From NCBI GenBank assembly GCA_015055505.1, contig SVIB01000003.1, positions 1-64,000 of the forward strand: a DNA stretch of 64,000 bases. The letters are read 5' to 3'. This document shows, one piece after another, positions 21,002 through 31,041 of the stretch; the first letter of the stretch is position 1, and the number at the start of each line of letters is the position of its first letter. Origin of the DNA: Clostridiales bacterium. Its GTDB lineage: Bacteria > Bacillota > Clostridia > Christensenellales > Borkfalkiaceae. Under the pieces are notes generated by a model. That model searched no databases. It had not been told where the DNA came from and saw only the letters and a list, made by a program, of their open reading frames with translations. A program made the position numbers and the translations under genes.

Positions 21002-21466
21002 ATGAAGTGCATGTATTGCGGACATATCGACAGCAAAGTAATAGACTCCCGCCAGTCCGACGACGGAACGGCAATTCGCCGTCGTAGAGAGTGTAATAAC
21101 TGCGGAAAAAGATTTACGACGTACGAAACGGTTGAAACTACGCCCATACTCGTCGTAAAATCAAACGGCAATAGGCAAACTTTCGACCCGAATAAACTAA
21201 AAAACGGTATAATTAAATCTTGTGAAAAACGTCCCGTACCTATGTGGAAGATTGACAAAATGGTCGAGGATATTCAAAAGAAAATTTACAGTACCTTAGA
21301 ACAGGAAGTATCGTCAAAACAACTTGGCGAAATGGTAATGGAAGGTCTTAAAGAAATAGACGAGGTCGCATACGTGCGTTTTGCGTCCGTTTACCGTCAG
21401 TTTAAAGACATCTCTACCTTTATGAAAGAACTTGAAAAATTACAAAAAACCAATGGGGGTAAATAA
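21002..21466 (+). CDS. nrdR: transcriptional repressor NrdR
   Basis: [42 protein letters not shown]. Confidence 0.96.
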   Translation: MKCMYCGHIDSKVIDSRQSDDGTAIRRRRECNNCGKRFTTYETVETTPILVVKSNGNRQTFDPNKLKNGIIKSCEKRPVPMWKIDKMVEDIQKKIYSTLEQEVSSKQLGEMVMEGLKEIDEVAYVRFASVYRQFKDISTFMKELEKLQKTNGGK

Positions 21467-21468
21467 AA

Positions 21469-22119
21469 ATGAAAAAATTATTAACTTTTATATTGATATG
21501 TGTAACCGCGTTTTCTTGCACGTTATTTACGGGCTGTAAGAAAATAGACGTTGAAAACGAATGGAAAATAGTCGCATACGACGACGGAAACGGACAAGTT
21601 TTAAATCAAAGAGTTTGCTTTGACGTTACGAGAAATTCTAAGAAAATCGACGAGATTTGGATTAAAGTAACCGCAATGCAAAATAATGTTGAGTCTGTAA
21701 ACTTTACTTTCCAAAGATATACGACTAATACGACTAACGGCGGAACGACGGGAATTACCGCTGCGGGAACTGCGCTTACTACTGCCGTTAGCAAACAACA
21801 AGTAAAAGATGCAACAAAGAATACCAACGGTTGGATAAAAGTTACCGCTACGGCATGGCAACACAATTCAAGTTACGTACTTATGATTTGTCAAGGCAAT
21901 ATCACTATCGACGAAATAGTATTCATAAGCGAAGAAGGTAAGCGTTTAGAGTATGAAGTTGAACATGCTGACATAGTATATGAAAACACTGAAGGCGATT
22001 TAAAACAGAAAGTATATAGCAAAGCAGAACTTGAGGCTATAACCGACGCAAAATACGGTCTTCCTTTAAATCTTAACAACAACCAAGAATCTTTCGACAG
22101 TAAAGATAAAAAAGACTAA
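21469..22119 (+). CDS. predicted lipoprotein, function unknown
   Basis: Signal peptide with LFTGC lipobox. Confidence 0.7.
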   Translation: MKKLLTFILICVTAFSCTLFTGCKKIDVENEWKIVAYDDGNGQVLNQRVCFDVTRNSKKIDEIWIKVTAMQNNVESVNFTFQRYTTNTTNGGTTGITAAGTALTTAVSKQQVKDATKNTNGWIKVTATAWQHNSSYVLMICQGNITIDEIVFISEEGKRLEYEVEHADIVYENTEGDLKQKVYSKAELEAITDAKYGLPLNLNNNQESFDSKDKKD

Positions 22120-22142
22120 TTTAGCCTTATGAGATACAAATA

Positions 22143-22172
22143 AAAGGAGATGCGACTGCATCTCCTTTTTTG
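22143..22172. terminator. intrinsic terminator
   Basis: aaaggagatgc-gact-gcatctccttttttt. Confidence 0.75.
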
Positions 22173-22200
22173 TGTGTAAAATAGTCTATATGTCGATTAA

Positions 22201-23883
22201 TTAACAATTTATCGCTAATTCCTCGTGTGAATTTGGGTTTACGTAACAGGTTTTATAATCGGTGTAAATAACGCTTCCCGGTTTTGCTTGAGGCGGTTTT
22301 TTTACGAATTTTTTATTACAGTAGTCAACGGGGACTTTCGCACCCTGTTTTGCGTCGCTGTAAAAAGCGCAAATTTCGGCGGCAATTTCTATTACTTCGT
22401 TTGGTATTGGTTCGCCTTTCGTTTCGACGATAACGTGCGCGGAGTGGTAATTTTTAGTGTGTAACCATAAATCGTCTTTAAAAGCGCGTTGGGTAAGCCT
22501 ATCGTTTTGCACGTTGTTTTTTCCGCATTTAATAAGATAACCGTGCGCGTTAAAAATTCTATACGAACTCTCTTCCAAAGCCTTTGGCTTAAATTTCGGT
22601 TTTGGGAGAAGCCCGACTGAAATAAGTTCGTCCTCTAAATCTTTAAAATCGGTAATTTTAGTCGCTTGATTTATAAAAAGTTGAACTGTGTAAAGGTAGG
22701 AAAGTTCTTTTTCGGTTTGCTCTTTTTGAGGAATTAAAATTTCAAGCGTGCGTTTTTCCTTTGCGTATTTTTTAAAGTATCTTTGAGCGTTTTTGCTTGG
22801 GGATAATTGCTTGTCAAGGGCGATAGTGACTAATTTATAGTCGTCGTACCAGTTTTCAAGTTGGCAACTTTCCATTCCCTCTTTAAGTCTATAAATGTTT
22901 GCGGTGATGAGTTCACCCTTTATTTTAAGGGTTTCTAAATCTTTGCACGCAAGTATTTTTTCACTTTCTCCCTGCAGTTTTTTGCCAAGTTTTTTTATAA
23001 GCCCGTTTACTTTATCAAGGAGCAATTTTTTCTTTAAGTTAAAAGCCTTTTCTCTTTCCTTGTTGGTGTAAAAATCGTCGTATGCGTAAAGCGGACTGTC
23101 GTAAAATTTCTTTTCACCGCCAATCGTTATATAGTCGGTAACGTAAACGTCTTTTAGTTTTCCCTCTCCTGCAATATTAGGTTTTAACGGCGCGTTGTAG
23201 ATGAAATCGTACAGTTTAGCATAAAGGTCTTCTACGGAGTTATAACCTTTACATCTTTCCGCAGTTTCTACTGCGGTAGGGTATGCGATACCCTTTACGT
23301 TATTAAATAAAAACTGCGCTAAATCTTCGCCGTGAAAAGCCGATAATCGACCTATTGCCTCACTTTTTTCGGTTAATTCGATTTTATCCTGCGGTTTTGG
23401 GAGTTTATATTCAGCGCCCGATAAAGTAACTCTCGTCGTGGCAACGTCTAAAGGCGCGTTTTTTTGGCAACCTAAAATTATTCCGTTTTCGGTCAAAATG
23501 AGGTTAGAGTATTTGCCCATTATTTCGGCGTATAAAACCTTTTTGACGCTTTCTTTAAAATCGTTTCTTCCCGTAAAGGTTATTTTGACAATTCTTTCAA
23601 AGCCGATAAGTTCAATACTTTCAATGACCGCTCCCAAAAGGTGTTTTCTAAGTAGCATACAAAAACCGAGCGCCGACTTAGGGTTTGGTTTTTCCTCTTG
23701 AGTAAAGGAAATACGGCAGTTTTCGGCGTTGGTTGAAAGAACGAGCGTGCGGTTGCCCGAAAAAGAGTGGGTTAAAAGATACACGTCGTCCTTATCGGGT
23801 TGGCTTACTCTGTTTATTTTTGCGCCTTTGAGGGTAGTATTCAATTCTTTTACTAAGTGATAAAGGGAAAATGCGTCTATCAT
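22201..23883 (-). CDS. rqcH: Rqc2/RqcH NFACT-family protein
   Basis: MIDAFSLYHLVKELN, LLRKHLLGA, DLWLHTKNYHSAHVIVETKG, GSVIYTDYKTCYVNPN. Confidence 0.92.
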   Translation of the reverse strand: MIDAFSLYHLVKELNTTLKGAKINRVSQPDKDDVYLLTHSFSGNRTLVLSTNAENCRISFTQEEKPNPKSALGFCMLLRKHLLGAVIESIELIGFERIVKITFTGRNDFKESVKKVLYAEIMGKYSNLILTENGIILGCQKNAPLDVATTRVTLSGAEYKLPKPQDKIELTEKSEAIGRLSAFHGEDLAQFLFNNVKGIAYPTAVETAERCKGYNSVEDLYAKLYDFIYNAPLKPNIAGEGKLKDVYVTDYITIGGEKKFYDSPLYAYDDFYTNKEREKAFNLKKKLLLDKVNGLIKKLGKKLQGESEKILACKDLETLKIKGELITANIYRLKEGMESCQLENWYDDYKLVTIALDKQLSPSKNAQRYFKKYAKEKRTLEILIPQKEQTEKELSYLYTVQLFINQATKITDFKDLEDELISVGLLPKPKFKPKALEESSYRIFNAHGYLIKCGKNNVQNDRLTQRAFKDDLWLHTKNYHSAHVIVETKGEPIPNEVIEIAAEICAFYSDAKQGAKVPVDYCNKKFVKKPPQAKPGSVIYTDYKTCYVNPNSHEELAINC

Positions 23884-24033
23884 AACCGCTCCAAAAAGGA
23901 TATTATGATATAATTATATACAAAAAAATAATAAAAGTAAAATTTATACCCATAAAAATTTGCAAAAGTATTTAAAATATGTTAAAATGTAATGCGAATG
24001 AAAAATATAATAACACTTTTTAGGAGTTAAGTT

Positions 24034-25320
24034 ATGAAATACGTAGTTGAACAAGGCGAAAAGAGCACGTTAAAGATTGCAATATCTATTACTGCAAAAG
24101 AATGGGACGAAGTACAAACCGCATCTTACGAAAAGACCAAGGGTAAGTATCAAGTTCAAGGTTTTAGAAAGGGACACGTTCCTATGTCGGTTGCTAAAAA
24201 GCAATACGAAGCAGTATTTATGGATGACGCTATTAACGAGGCAATCAATAAGTATTACGTAGAAGTTTTAGATAAAGACACTACTATCGAACCTATCGAT
24301 AGACCTGAAGTTATGCTCAACAAGTTGGACGATAAGGGATTAAAGTTTACCGTAACCGTTCCCGTAAAGCCCGAAGTAAAACTTGGCGCGTACAAAGGTA
24401 TAAAGATTGACAAAGTTGAGTATAATGTAAACGACGACGATATTACTACCGAAGTAAACAGATTCTTAGAACAAAACGCAAGTTTCGTAACCGTAGACGG
24501 CAGAGCATGTCAAAACGGCGATACCGTTGTAATTGATTTTAGCGGTAGCGTTGACGGAGTTAAATTTGAAGGCGGTACGGCTGAAAAGTACGAACTCGTA
24601 TTAGGTAGCAACAGTTTTATCCCCGGATTTGAAGACCAAGTCGTAGGAATGAACGTTGGCGAAAATAAAGACATAAACGTTAAGTTCCCCGACGATTATC
24701 ATGCTGAAAATCTTAAAGGTAAAGACTCTGTATTTGCAGTAACCCTTCATGAAATTAAAGAGAAGAAACTTCCCTCTCTTACCGACGAACTCGTAAAAGA
24801 AAAGGCGGGAAGTGAAAACGTAGAGGCTTATAAGGCAAGCGTTAAAGAAAGACTTGAAAAGGCTAACGCTCAAAGAGCCGAAAGAGAAATTGAAGATAAT
24901 ATCATCAAAGCGATTTCTAATGCAAGTGAAGTTGAAATCCCCGATTCGCTCGTGGAAAGAGAAATCGACAATATGGTACAACAAGTATCTTACAGATTTA
25001 TGTATCAAGGCATAAAGTTTGAAGATTATCTCAAACTCGTTATGAAACAAACTATGGAAGAGTATAGAGCAGGATGCAGAGAATCTGCTTGCGACCGTGT
25101 TAAAACTCAACTCGTTATCGACAAGATTTTAACCGAAGAAAAGATTGAAGCAACCGAGGCTGATATCGACGCTAAACTCGCTGAACAAGCAACTTCCGTA
25201 GGAAAGAGCCTTGAAGAATACAAGAAATCGGTAAACGACAAGCAAATTTCTTATATTGAAAACGGCGTTATTATCGACAAACTTTTCAAATTCTTAAAAG
25301 AGAACAACGAAATAGCATAA
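24034..25320 (+). CDS. tig: trigger factor
   Basis: FRKGHVPMSVAKKQY, GDTVVIDFSGSVDGVKFEGG, upstream of clpP-clpX. Confidence 0.95.
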   Translation: MKYVVEQGEKSTLKIAISITAKEWDEVQTASYEKTKGKYQVQGFRKGHVPMSVAKKQYEAVFMDDAINEAINKYYVEVLDKDTTIEPIDRPEVMLNKLDDKGLKFTVTVPVKPEVKLGAYKGIKIDKVEYNVNDDDITTEVNRFLEQNASFVTVDGRACQNGDTVVIDFSGSVDGVKFEGGTAEKYELVLGSNSFIPGFEDQVVGMNVGENKDINVKFPDDYHAENLKGKDSVFAVTLHEIKEKKLPSLTDELVKEKAGSENVEAYKASVKERLEKANAQRAEREIEDNIIKAISNASEVEIPDSLVEREIDNMVQQVSYRFMYQGIKFEDYLKLVMKQTMEEYRAGCRESACDRVKTQLVIDKILTEEKIEATEADIDAKLAEQATSVGKSLEEYKKSVNDKQISYIENGVIIDKLFKFLKENNEIA

Positions 25321-25404
25321 TTTAACTAAGGGGGAAAAAGAAAATCCCCCTTTTTATCTACCCCGTCGGGTGGATACGTCTAAAAAATATTGAGAGGTAA
25401 TAAA

Positions 25405-25995
25405 ATGGCGCTTATACCAATGGTTATAGACCAAACGGACAGAGGAGAACGTTCATACGATATTTATTCTAAACTTTTAGAAGAGAGAATTATTTTCATT
25501 ACGGGCGAGATAAACGACGCTTTAGCAAATACCGTCGTTGCTCAACTCTTATATTTAGAGGCAAAAGCCCCGCAAAAGGATATTACAATATATATAAACA
25601 GCCCCGGCGGTAGCGTTTCGGCTGGGCTTGCAATTTACGATACTATGAATTACGTGTCTTGTGACGTAATTACTATGTGTATCGGTATGGCTGCAAGTAT
25701 GGGTGCGTTTTTACTTTCAAGCGGAACGAAAGGAAAGAGATATTCTCTTCCGTCAAGCGAAATAATGATTCATCAGCCTTTAGGCGGTGCGCAAGGTCAG
25801 GCAAGCGATATTAAAATTGCCGCCGAGCATATTTTAAAGACTAAAAAGAAATTAAATACTATTCTTTCTCAAAATACGGGAAGAAGTTTTGAAGAAATTG
25901 AAAGGGATACCGATAGAGATAATTATTTAAGCGCAGAGGAGGCTCTTTGCTACGGAATTATCGATAAAATTCATTATAATAGAAAAGGAGAGTAA
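25405..25995 (+). CDS. clpP: ATP-dependent Clp protease proteolytic subunit
   Basis: [39 protein letters not shown]. Confidence 0.97.
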   Translation: MALIPMVIDQTDRGERSYDIYSKLLEERIIFITGEINDALANTVVAQLLYLEAKAPQKDITIYINSPGGSVSAGLAIYDTMNYVSCDVITMCIGMAASMGAFLLSSGTKGKRYSLPSSEIMIHQPLGGAQGQASDIKIAAEHILKTKKKLNTILSQNTGRSFEEIERDTDRDNYLSAEEALCYGIIDKIHYNRKGE

Positions 25996-27231
25996 ATGGG
26001 AAATAACGAAAAAGATTTAACCTGCTGTTGTTCGTTTTGCGGTAAGACTAAGGACTTGGCTAAAAAGTTGGTTGCAGGTCCCGACGGAGTTTTTATTTGC
26101 GACGAATGTATTGAAATATGCAGGGACGTTATTAAAGCCGAAGAAGAAAGAGCCGAATACGAAGGCGTAAAACTTTTAAAACCTCAGGAAATTAAGGCTG
26201 AACTCGATAAATATATCGTAGGTCAAGATAAGGCGAAAAAGGTTTTATCGGTTGCCGTTTATAACCATTATAAAAGAGTTACCTTTAGGGGTAATCAAAA
26301 TGACGATACCGAAATCGAAAAGAGTAATATTTTACTTTTAGGGCCGACCGGCTCCGGTAAAACTTTGCTTGCAAGAACTTTGGCTAAAATTTTAAACGTT
26401 CCGTTTGCAGTTGCGGATGCAACAACCTTAACCGAGGCTGGTTACGTTGGCGAAGACGTTGAAAATATACTTTTAAAACTTATTCAAAACGCCGATTATA
26501 ACGTTGAAAAGGCTCAAAGAGGAATAATTTATATCGACGAAATAGATAAAATTGCAAGAAAGAGCGAAAACGTTTCTATAACCCGTGACGTTTCGGGCGA
26601 GGGTGTACAGCAAGCCCTTTTAAAGATTATAGAATCTACCGTCGCGTCCGTACCACCGCAAGGCGGAAGAAAACACCCCCAACAAGATTTTATAAGAATT
26701 GATACGACCAATATTTTATTTATATGCGGTGGGGCTTTCGTTGGGCTTGATAAAATAGTAGGAAAAAGAAAGGACAGTTCTTCGTTTGGCTTTGGCGGAG
26801 TTTTAAATGACCAAAGTATACAAGCCGACGCCTACGTTGACGACGTTCAACCGCAAGATTTGACGAAGTTTGGGCTTATTCCCGAATTTGTAGGAAGAAT
26901 GCCAATCGTAGTAGGACTTCACGCCTTAGACGAAACGGCGCTCGTTAAGATTATGACCGAGCCCAAAAATGCGATAGTAAAGCAGTACAAAAAGTTGGTT
27001 GGTTTTGACGACGTTGAACTTGTCGTAACTGACGACGCTGTTTTAGAGGTTGCCAAAAAGGCAATATCTTTAAAGACGGGAGCAAGAGGGCTTAGAACTA
27101 TTTTTGAAAATCTTATGCTTGACAGTATGTATTACATTCCAAGCGAAGAAGATATTGAAAAGGTAGTAATAGATAAAGAAGTCGTTTTGGGGAATAAACT
27201 ACCCGAAATTATTAGAAAACAAACGGCGTAA
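25996..27231 (+). CDS. clpX: ATP-dependent Clp protease ATP-binding subunit
   Basis: N-terminal Cys4 zinc finger; [17 protein letters not shown]; follows clpP directly. Confidence 0.97.
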   Translation: MGNNEKDLTCCCSFCGKTKDLAKKLVAGPDGVFICDECIEICRDVIKAEEERAEYEGVKLLKPQEIKAELDKYIVGQDKAKKVLSVAVYNHYKRVTFRGNQNDDTEIEKSNILLLGPTGSGKTLLARTLAKILNVPFAVADATTLTEAGYVGEDVENILLKLIQNADYNVEKAQRGIIYIDEIDKIARKSENVSITRDVSGEGVQQALLKIIESTVASVPPQGGRKHPQQDFIRIDTTNILFICGGAFVGLDKIVGKRKDSSSFGFGGVLNDQSIQADAYVDDVQPQDLTKFGLIPEFVGRMPIVVGLHALDETALVKIMTEPKNAIVKQYKKLVGFDDVELVVTDDAVLEVAKKAISLKTGARGLRTIFENLMLDSMYYIPSEEDIEKVVIDKEVVLGNKLPEIIRKQTA

Positions 27232-27237
27232 AATAGT

Positions 27238-27264
27238 GGCAGACGGAAAAACTTTCCGTCTGCC
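27238..27264. terminator. intrinsic terminator after clpX
   Basis: ggcagacggaaaaactttccgtctgcc then attttt. Confidence 0.7.
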
Positions 27265-27317
27265 ATTTTTGTATAGATTATTGAATAATCGACTTATAGA
27301 GTGGTTTTTTAAAAAAT

Positions 27318-27346
27318 AAGCCCGATTGCCAACGGCAATCGGGCTT
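27318..27346. terminator. second strong hairpin beside the IS element
   Basis: aagcccgattgcc-aac-ggcaatcgggctt perfect inverted repeat. Confidence 0.5.
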
Positions 27347-27369
27347 AAATATTTGGCGCTTTAGCTAGA

Positions 27370-28091
27370 ATAAACCCCCAGTTCTACTGGGGGAGGTAAA
27401 AGGCTTTAGCGAAATAAAAACCTCATGGTATAATAGAGATGGTTTGGCAACCGCATCACTAAAAAATACTAGGAGGTTTTTAACAAATGAAAAATGAAAT
27501 AAAGCACACGTCACATTCGACATATCGCCTTGAAGCGCATGTAGTATTTGCACCAAAATATAGGCGAAAAGAAATATATGGGCAAATAAGAAAAGATATA
27601 GGTGAAATATTGAGAAAACTTTGTAATGAAAAGAAGGTGGAAATAATAGAAGCGGAATTGTGTAAAGACCACGTTCACATGCTAATAAGTTATCCACCGT
27701 ATTTAAGTATATCACAATTTTTAGGATTTCTCAAGGGGAAAAGTTCACTTATGATATTTGATAGACATGCAAATTTAAAATATAAATATGGAAGCAGAAA
27801 TTTTTGGTGTAGAGGATACTATGTAGACTCGGTAGGAAAAAATGAAAGAATAATCGCAGAATACATACAAACCCAGTTGGACGAAGATCGTCAAATAGAC
27901 CAAATGACAATTAGCGAGTATATAGACCCGTTTACGGGTGTAAAGAATAAGTAGGCAAAAAAAGACAGCCGCGACATAGCGGCTGCCAGTAATAGAGATG
28001 CGTTGCTAAACTTCGGTGCCCGTTTATGGGCGAGCCGGTAAAATCCCCTTCTAGGGGTAGTGCAAACCACTAGTTTACTAGTGGTTCTGAA
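27370..28091 (+). mobile_element. IS200/IS605-group insertion sequence (tnpA only), approximate ends
   Basis: IS200-type transposase; left hairpin cccccag-ttcta-ctggggg; right hairpins cccc-ttcta-gggg and aaccactag-ttta-ctagtggtt. Confidence 0.85.
27487..27954 (+). CDS. tnpA: IS200/IS605 family transposase TnpA (Y1)
   Basis: HSTYRLEAHVVFAPKYRR, CKDHVHMLISYPP (HUH), candidate Tyr in C-terminal helix. Confidence 0.95.
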   Translation: MKNEIKHTSHSTYRLEAHVVFAPKYRRKEIYGQIRKDIGEILRKLCNEKKVEIIEAELCKDHVHMLISYPPYLSISQFLGFLKGKSSLMIFDRHANLKYKYGSRNFWCRGYYVDSVGKNERIIAEYIQTQLDEDRQIDQMTISEYIDPFTGVKNK

Positions 28092-29918
28092 TTAGTCTTG
28101 TTTTCTGTTTTTAGCCCATTCTTTCATACGAAGGTCACGGGATAAAATTTTCTTTCTAAGTCTTATTGATGTGGGTGTTACCTCAACGAGTTCGTCGTCG
28201 GCAATAAATTCAAGACACTGTTCTAAAGAAAGGACGGTGGGAGTTATAAGTTTTAACGCCTCGTCACTGCCTGACGCACGGCTGTTTGTGAGGTGCTTAA
28301 GTTTACAAACGTTTACCGTTAAATCTTCGTCACGGCTGTTTTCGCCGACTACTTGTCCTTCGTAAACTTTTTCGCCTGCGCCGAGGAAAAGCGTGCAACG
28401 CTCTTGGGCGTTGAAAAGTCCGTATTGGGTAGTTACACCCGTTTCAAATACTACTAAACTTCCTCTCGTTCTCGTGGGAATATCGCCTTTGTATTCTTCA
28501 TAACCTGCGAAAACGTGGCTCATAATACCAAAGCCTTTGGTGTCCGTAAGCATTTCACTGCGATAACCGAAAAGACATCTCGCAGGAATTTTAAACTGCA
28601 GTTTAGTCGTTCCTCTATCGTCAGCGGTCATTTCAATAAGTTCGCCTTTTCTTGCTCCTATCTTGTTCATAATTGCGCCAACGTAGTCGTTAGGAACTTC
28701 AATTACGAGGTCTTCCATAGGCTCGTGAGTTTTTCCGTTAATCTCTTTAAAGATTACTTTAGGACGGGAAACTTGGAACTCATATCCCTCACGGCGCATA
28801 TTTTCAATAAGTATGGAAAGGTGAAGTTCGCCTCTGCCAAAAACCTTGAAAGTATCGGCGTTTTCGGTTTCTTCAACCCTCATAGAAACGTTGGTTTCAA
28901 TTTCTTTAAAAAGTCTTGCTCTTAAGTGGCGTGAAGTTACGAATTTACCTTCTTTACCTGCAAAGGGGCTGTTGTTTACTATAAAATACATTGAAACGGT
29001 AGGCTCGTCTATTGCGACGAAGGGAAGTTGTTCAATGCAGTCGGGAGAACAAATAGTTTCGCCTATATTAATTTTATCAATACCCGAAATAGCGATAATA
29101 TCGCCCATTTCAGCGCTTTCGACCTCAACTCTTTTAAGTCCTTGGAATTGATAAAGTTTGCCGACTCTTGCATTCGTGGTCGTGCCGTCGGTATGAACGA
29201 CGGTTATTGGTTGTCCGTCGGTAATTTTACCTCTTGCAATTCTGCCTATACCGATTCTGCCTACGTATTCGTCGTAGTCTACGTTACAAATAATGGCTTG
29301 TAAGGGGGCGTCAACGTCGCCAACGGGTGCGGGAATTTCACTTAAAATGGTATCGAGAAGAGGTGACATATCGTCGCCGTGATTATCGGGTTCGATAGAC
29401 GCCCAACCTTGTTTTGCGCTTGCGTAAATTACCTTAAAATCAAGTTGGTCGTCGTTCGCGCCAAGTTCAATAAATAGGTCTATAATACCGTCAATCGTCT
29501 TATTAAGGTCTCCGCCCTTATCGATTTTGTTTATACAAACGACAGGTTTTTTGTTGAGAGAAAGAGCCTTTTTAAGTACGTATCTCGTTTGTGGCATACA
29601 GCCTTCAACCGCGTCGACGAGTAAAACTACGCCGTCAACCATAGAAAGAATACGCTCTACCTCTCCGCCAAAATCCGCGTGTCCGGGGGTGTCGATAATG
29701 TTTATTTTTGTGTCTTTATAGATAACCGCCGTATTTTTTGCAAGGATAGTAATTCCTCTTTCCTTTTCGATATCTCCGCTGTCCATAACTCGGTCGGCTA
29801 CTACTTCGTTTTGACGGAATACGTTGGTTTGTTTTAAAAGTCCGTCAACGAGGGTCGTTTTACCGTGGTCAACGTGGGCGATTATTGCAATATTTCTTAT
29901 AGCTTGTCTTGAATTCAT
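28092..29918 (-). CDS. typA: translational GTPase TypA/BipA
   Basis: IAIIAHVDHGKTTLVDGLL, DTPGHADFGGEVER; ATG at 29918 with aggag upstream. Confidence 0.96.
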   Translation of the reverse strand: MNSRQAIRNIAIIAHVDHGKTTLVDGLLKQTNVFRQNEVVADRVMDSGDIEKERGITILAKNTAVIYKDTKINIIDTPGHADFGGEVERILSMVDGVVLLVDAVEGCMPQTRYVLKKALSLNKKPVVCINKIDKGGDLNKTIDGIIDLFIELGANDDQLDFKVIYASAKQGWASIEPDNHGDDMSPLLDTILSEIPAPVGDVDAPLQAIICNVDYDEYVGRIGIGRIARGKITDGQPITVVHTDGTTTNARVGKLYQFQGLKRVEVESAEMGDIIAISGIDKINIGETICSPDCIEQLPFVAIDEPTVSMYFIVNNSPFAGKEGKFVTSRHLRARLFKEIETNVSMRVEETENADTFKVFGRGELHLSILIENMRREGYEFQVSRPKVIFKEINGKTHEPMEDLVIEVPNDYVGAIMNKIGARKGELIEMTADDRGTTKLQFKIPARCLFGYRSEMLTDTKGFGIMSHVFAGYEEYKGDIPTRTRGSLVVFETGVTTQYGLFNAQERCTLFLGAGEKVYEGQVVGENSRDEDLTVNVCKLKHLTNSRASGSDEALKLITPTVLSLEQCLEFIADDELVEVTPTSIRLRKKILSRDLRMKEWAKNRKQD

Positions 29919-30037
29919 AAATTCATCTCCTAAAATCCACAAAATAGTATAGCCTTAACGGATAAATTTGTCAAATAAATAAAAACCTGTCTATTTAAAA
30001 AATAGACATTTTTTGAAATATGTGGTAAAATTTAATT

Positions 30038-31039
30038 ATGAAAAAGATACTTATGATTGCAACGGGCGGTACAATCGCCTCAAAAAGAAGTGAAAGCGGG
30101 CTTTCGCCCCAAATGAAAAGTGACGAAATTTTAGCGTACGTACCAAAGGTACGGGAAGTTTGCGAGGTTTCGGCGCTTCAACTTATGAATATAGATTCCA
30201 CTAACGTTACCCCCGACGATTGGGTAAAGATGGCGGAAACTATTAGGGATAATTACGACGGCTACGACGGATTCGTACTTTGCCACGGTACGGACACTAT
30301 GGCGTATACCGCCGCCGTGCTTTCTTACCTTATTCCCAAAAGTCCAAAGCCGATAGTTATAACGGGTGCGCAAAAACCTATTGATATGGAGATTACCGAC
30401 GCAAGAACTAACCTTTTCGACAGTTTCTTATACTGTTCGTCTAATTTTGCGTGCGGTGTTTCTATCGTTTTTGACGGCAAAGTTATAAACGGCGCAAGGG
30501 CTAAGAAAATGTACTCTAAAAGTTTCAACGCCTTTTCAAGTATAAATTATCCGCATATTGCGGTAATTTCGGGCGGAAAAATAATTCGCTATATCGACAA
30601 AAAGTATTCGGGTAAGCCCGTGTTTTATAATAAACTCAACGGTAAAGTCGGTTTATTTAAGTTAATCCCCGGCGCAAACCCCGAACTTTTAGACTACTAT
30701 TTTAAAAAACACGACGCAGTAGTGGTTGAAAGTTTCGGCACAGGCGGTATTCCCGACGCGTACGGCGAGGAGTTTTATAAAGTCATTGAAAAATGGCAAA
30801 AGAAAGGCAAGGTGCTCGTTATGTGCACCCAAGTCGTAAACGAAGGCAGTGATATGACCGTATATAAAGTTGGTAAAAGCCTTAAGGAAAAGTACGGATT
30901 TTTGGAGTCTTACGATATGACTTTAGAGGCGGTAGTCGCTAAACTTATGTGGATTTTAGCCAATACTAAAAATACTGCGAAGATTAAAAAACTGTTCTAT
31001 AAAAACATAGTTGACGATATTTTATACGTGGAAGAATAA
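30038..31039 (+). CDS. type I-like L-asparaginase
   Basis: MIATGGTIAS, GFVLCHGTDTMAYTAA. Confidence 0.92.
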   Translation: MKKILMIATGGTIASKRSESGLSPQMKSDEILAYVPKVREVCEVSALQLMNIDSTNVTPDDWVKMAETIRDNYDGYDGFVLCHGTDTMAYTAAVLSYLIPKSPKPIVITGAQKPIDMEITDARTNLFDSFLYCSSNFACGVSIVFDGKVINGARAKKMYSKSFNAFSSINYPHIAVISGGKIIRYIDKKYSGKPVFYNKLNGKVGLFKLIPGANPELLDYYFKKHDAVVVESFGTGGIPDAYGEEFYKVIEKWQKKGKVLVMCTQVVNEGSDMTVYKVGKSLKEKYGFLESYDMTLEAVVAKLMWILANTKNTAKIKKLFYKNIVDDILYVEE

Positions 31040-31041
31040 AG

